Part shown: piece after piece, positions 5,344 through 6,804 of the stretch
How the letters are laid out: every line of letters starts with the position of its first letter
Numbering within the stretch: the stretch's first letter is position 1
Assembly (NCBI GenBank): GCA_020430865.1
Contig: JAGQIY010001406.1
Location: 1-6,804, forward strand
Length of the DNA: 6,804 bases
Source of the DNA: Myxococcales bacterium
GTDB lineage: Bacteria; Myxococcota; Polyangia; Polyangiales; Polyangiaceae
Direction: 5' to 3'
The notes under the pieces: model-generated
Databases searched by the model: none
The model's input: only the letters and a program-made list of their open reading frames with translations
Told to the model about the DNA's origin: nothing
Made by a program: the position numbers and the translations under genes

Positions 5344-6396
5344 GTGAGTGCGGATCCCGCGAGCGACTGGCAGCGCTGGTTCATCCCCGGCGTCTTCCCG
5401 ATGACGGTGCTGGAGATCGCCAGCGAGCGCGGGCTGGCGTCCAGGGATCTGCTGTCCCGGGCGGGGATCCCGCTGAGCCCGCAGGAGATCGCCGAGTCCG
5501 GGCTCAGCCTGAGTCAGCACCTCCAGCTCACCCAGCTGGTGCAGCAGGAGCTCGCGGATCCTTCGCTCTCCGCGGAGCTCGGATGGCGCCTGCCCCCGAC
5601 GGCCCTAGGCAGCGTCGGCTACGCCATCCTCGCGAGCTCGACCTTGCGCGAGGCGCTGGAGGTGCTGCAGCGCTTCTGGCATCTGATCGGTCGCGCGTCG
5701 ACCCTCGTCGTAGATACCCGCGGGGAAACGGGCTGCATCGAGATCGACGTCAACCTGCCGGTGCCCGACGTGCAGCGCTCCGAGGTCACGCAGATCTGCT
5801 TCTCCGCCATCTATCGCGGGATCGCCGCGCTCGCCCCGCAAACCGAGGGTGAGGCCGAGGTCTGGTTCAGCTTTCCGGAGCCTGCTCACGCAGCCTACCT
5901 GAGGAGGCGCCTCGGTAACGTGCGCTTCGGCATGCCCAGCTCGCAGTTTCGTTTCCCCACGAAATTGCTCGACACGCGCCTCGGGATGTCGAACTCCACG
6001 GCGCTGAGCTCCGCGATCAAATGGTGCGCCCGCGAGGAGCAAGAGCGCGGCCTGGCCGACGGCCGCCTGATCGCGCGCCTGCAGGCCGAGCTGAAGCCCG
6101 GGCCCGAGGGCTACCCCTCGCTGGAGGACATGGCCAGGCGCCTGGGCATGGCGCCGCGCACGCTGCGCCGCCACCTGCAGAACGAGGGCACGCGCTACTC
6201 GGCCCTCGTGGAGACCGCCCGGCGGCGCGAGTCGCTGCGCCTGCTCGACAACCCCAGGCTGCAAGCTCACGAGGTCGCGGAGATGCTGGGGTATGTCGAC
6301 GCCGCCAACTTCACCCGTGCCTTTCGCCGCTGGACCGGTCAGACGCCGAGCCAGTATCGCAGCGCGCGCAAGCAGCGGACGAACGCCAAGCGCTAG
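5344..6396 (+). CDS. AraC-family transcriptional regulator with N-terminal effector domain (350 aa)
   Basis: A likely ligand-responsive activator of the divergent monooxygenase operon. Residues about 10-200 resemble the arabinose-binding-like effector domain found in the OruR/VirS subgroup (FIPGVFPMTVLEIASERG, then SLSQHLQLTQLVQQEL and LGSVGYAILASSTLREALEVLQRFW). The C-terminal AraC domain has two helix-turn-helix units, SLEDMARRLGMAPRTLRRHL (259-278) and AHEVAEMLGYVDAANFTRAFRRW (308-330), and ends in the family signature GQTPSQYR. The start is uncertain. GTG 5344 has AGGA 9 bases upstream; an in-frame TTG at 5308 would add 12 residues and has only a GGGGA-type site; an ATG at 5401 would cut into the conserved domain. 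The same AraC-divergent-to-monooxygenase order occurs in the mycobacterial virS-mymA locus, which supports the regulatory link by analogy. Confidence 0.92.
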   Translation: MSADPASDWQRWFIPGVFPMTVLEIASERGLASRDLLSRAGIPLSPQEIAESGLSLSQHLQLTQLVQQELADPSLSAELGWRLPPTALGSVGYAILASSTLREALEVLQRFWHLIGRASTLVVDTRGETGCIEIDVNLPVPDVQRSEVTQICFSAIYRGIAALAPQTEGEAEVWFSFPEPAHAAYLRRRLGNVRFGMPSSQFRFPTKLLDTRLGMSNSTALSSAIKWCAREEQERGLADGRLIARLQAELKPGPEGYPSLEDMARRLGMAPRTLRRHLQNEGTRYSALVETARRRESLRLLDNPRLQAHEVAEMLGYVDAANFTRAFRRWTGQTPSQYRSARKQRTNAKR

Positions 6397-6417
6397 GCAG
6401 GCGCTGGTCACTGAGTG

Positions 6418-6446
6418 CTGGCAGACGCAGCGAAGCAGGCTAACGT
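6418..6446 (+). promoter_or_regulatory. Possible promoter of the right-edge lipoprotein
   Basis: CTGGCA (6418-6423), a 17-base spacer and TAACGT (6441-6446) form a weak -35/-10 pair in the 58-base gap after the AraC gene. Transcription would then begin at about 6453, almost at the ATG at 6455, giving a nearly leaderless message. That fits the lack of a good ribosome binding site there. No terminator was seen after the AraC gene, so read-through is the alternative. Confidence 0.25.
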
Positions 6447-6454
6447 CCCAGGCG

Positions 6455-6804
6455 ATGCGCACTCTCCTTCGCCTGACCTTCGCCTCTCTCCCCCTCGCCC
6501 TGCTCGGCGGCGCGTGCAGCAACGAAGACGTGATCGAAGAACCCGCGGTCGCCTCCGTCGAAGGCGATGTCCTCGCGTTCCTCGACGAGGTTGGGGGTGA
6601 GCGAGTGTCGGGAGCCAGAGTGACGGTGCTCGAGCACCCCGAGATGCAAGTCGTGACGGGCGACGACGCGCACTTTCGCTTCGACGGTCTGAAGGTGGGC
6701 AGCGACGTCACGCTACTCGTGGAGCACCCGAGCTATCGCACCACGCAGACGGCGACCCTGAAGCTCGGTCCGAACGGCATCTACCCGTTCTCCGTTCAGA
6801 TCGT
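6455..6804 (+). CDS. Putative lipoprotein with carboxypeptidase-regulatory-like domain (partial, 3' end missing)
   Basis: An open frame from ATG 6455 continues without a stop to the window edge; 116 residues are visible. Residues 1-20 form a signal peptide (RTLLR, then a Leu/Ala-rich core) ending in LLGGAC; Cys21 is the likely lipidation site, although Gly at -3 is a weak lipobox. After a short acidic linker (NEDVIEEP), residues about 34-116 read as a beta-sandwich repeat of the carboxypeptidase regulatory-like/Cna-B-like type: VEGDVLAFLDE, then GARVTVLEHPEMQVVTGDDAHFRFDGLKVGSDVTLLVEHPSY. Such proteins are exported and often surface-attached; the role here is unknown. Homologous domains may follow beyond the edge. 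No clear Shine-Dalgarno precedes the ATG. Confidence 0.75.
   Translation, partial: MRTLLRLTFASLPLALLGGACSNEDVIEEPAVASVEGDVLAFLDEVGGERVSGARVTVLEHPEMQVVTGDDAHFRFDGLKVGSDVTLLVEHPSYRTTQTATLKLGPNGIYPFSVQI

Noticed and set aside
5605..6711. 368-codon minus-strand open frame
   Set aside because: It is antisense to the AraC gene and to the start of the edge lipoprotein, with no family resemblance.
1..6804. CRISPR array, insertion sequence, or defence system
   Set aside because: No regularly spaced repeats, terminal inverted repeats, transposase motifs, nucleases or toxin-antitoxin pairs were seen.

Overview
This is a high-GC bacterial window whose genes use dense GC-rich third positions. It carries two putative lipoproteins, a tRNA without an encoded CCA end, and a one-component regulator beside a Baeyer-Villiger type monooxygenase. 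Together these suggest a Myxococcota-like (deltaproteobacterial) or similar high-GC chromosome. That assignment is inferred from composition and gene style only; no marker gene is present.

Layout from left to right. Positions 1-90 hold the edge of an unknown upstream region and a strong, probably bidirectional Rho-independent terminator. A tRNA-Asn(GUU) gene lies at 91-163 (-), with its own promoter at about 180-207. About 280 bases of GC-rich DNA with no recognisable gene follow. Next is a divergent pair: a class I SAM-dependent O-methyltransferase (489-1148, -) and a TetR-family repressor (1235-1876, +). They share an 86-base intergenic region with a good -10/-35 for the repressor and an operator-like inverted repeat on its -10/start site. 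The TetR gene converges on a small cysteine-rich lipoprotein gene (1882-2154, -) with only 5 bases between the stops.

The lipoprotein is the last member of a probable leftward operon: an EthA/MymA-type flavin monooxygenase (3697-5214, -), an amidase-signature hydrolase (2214-3716, -, overlapping the monooxygenase by 20 bases), then the lipoprotein 59 bases downstream. Divergent from the monooxygenase is an AraC-family regulator with an N-terminal ligand-binding domain (5344-6396, +). At the right edge a lipoprotein with a carboxypeptidase-regulatory-like beta-sandwich domain begins (6455 onward, +) and runs out of the window.

How they may work together: the AraC regulator and the monooxygenase operon resemble the virS-mymA arrangement of mycobacteria, in which an AraC regulator sits divergent to an EthA-like monooxygenase followed by a hydrolase gene. 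The inferred role is inducible oxidation of a ketone, thioether or thioamide-like compound followed by hydrolysis by the amidase-signature enzyme. The TetR/O-methyltransferase pair looks like a separate, autoregulated small-molecule modification module. The most noteworthy points are the translationally coupled monooxygenase-amidase pair and the two intergenic regions rich in inverted repeats.
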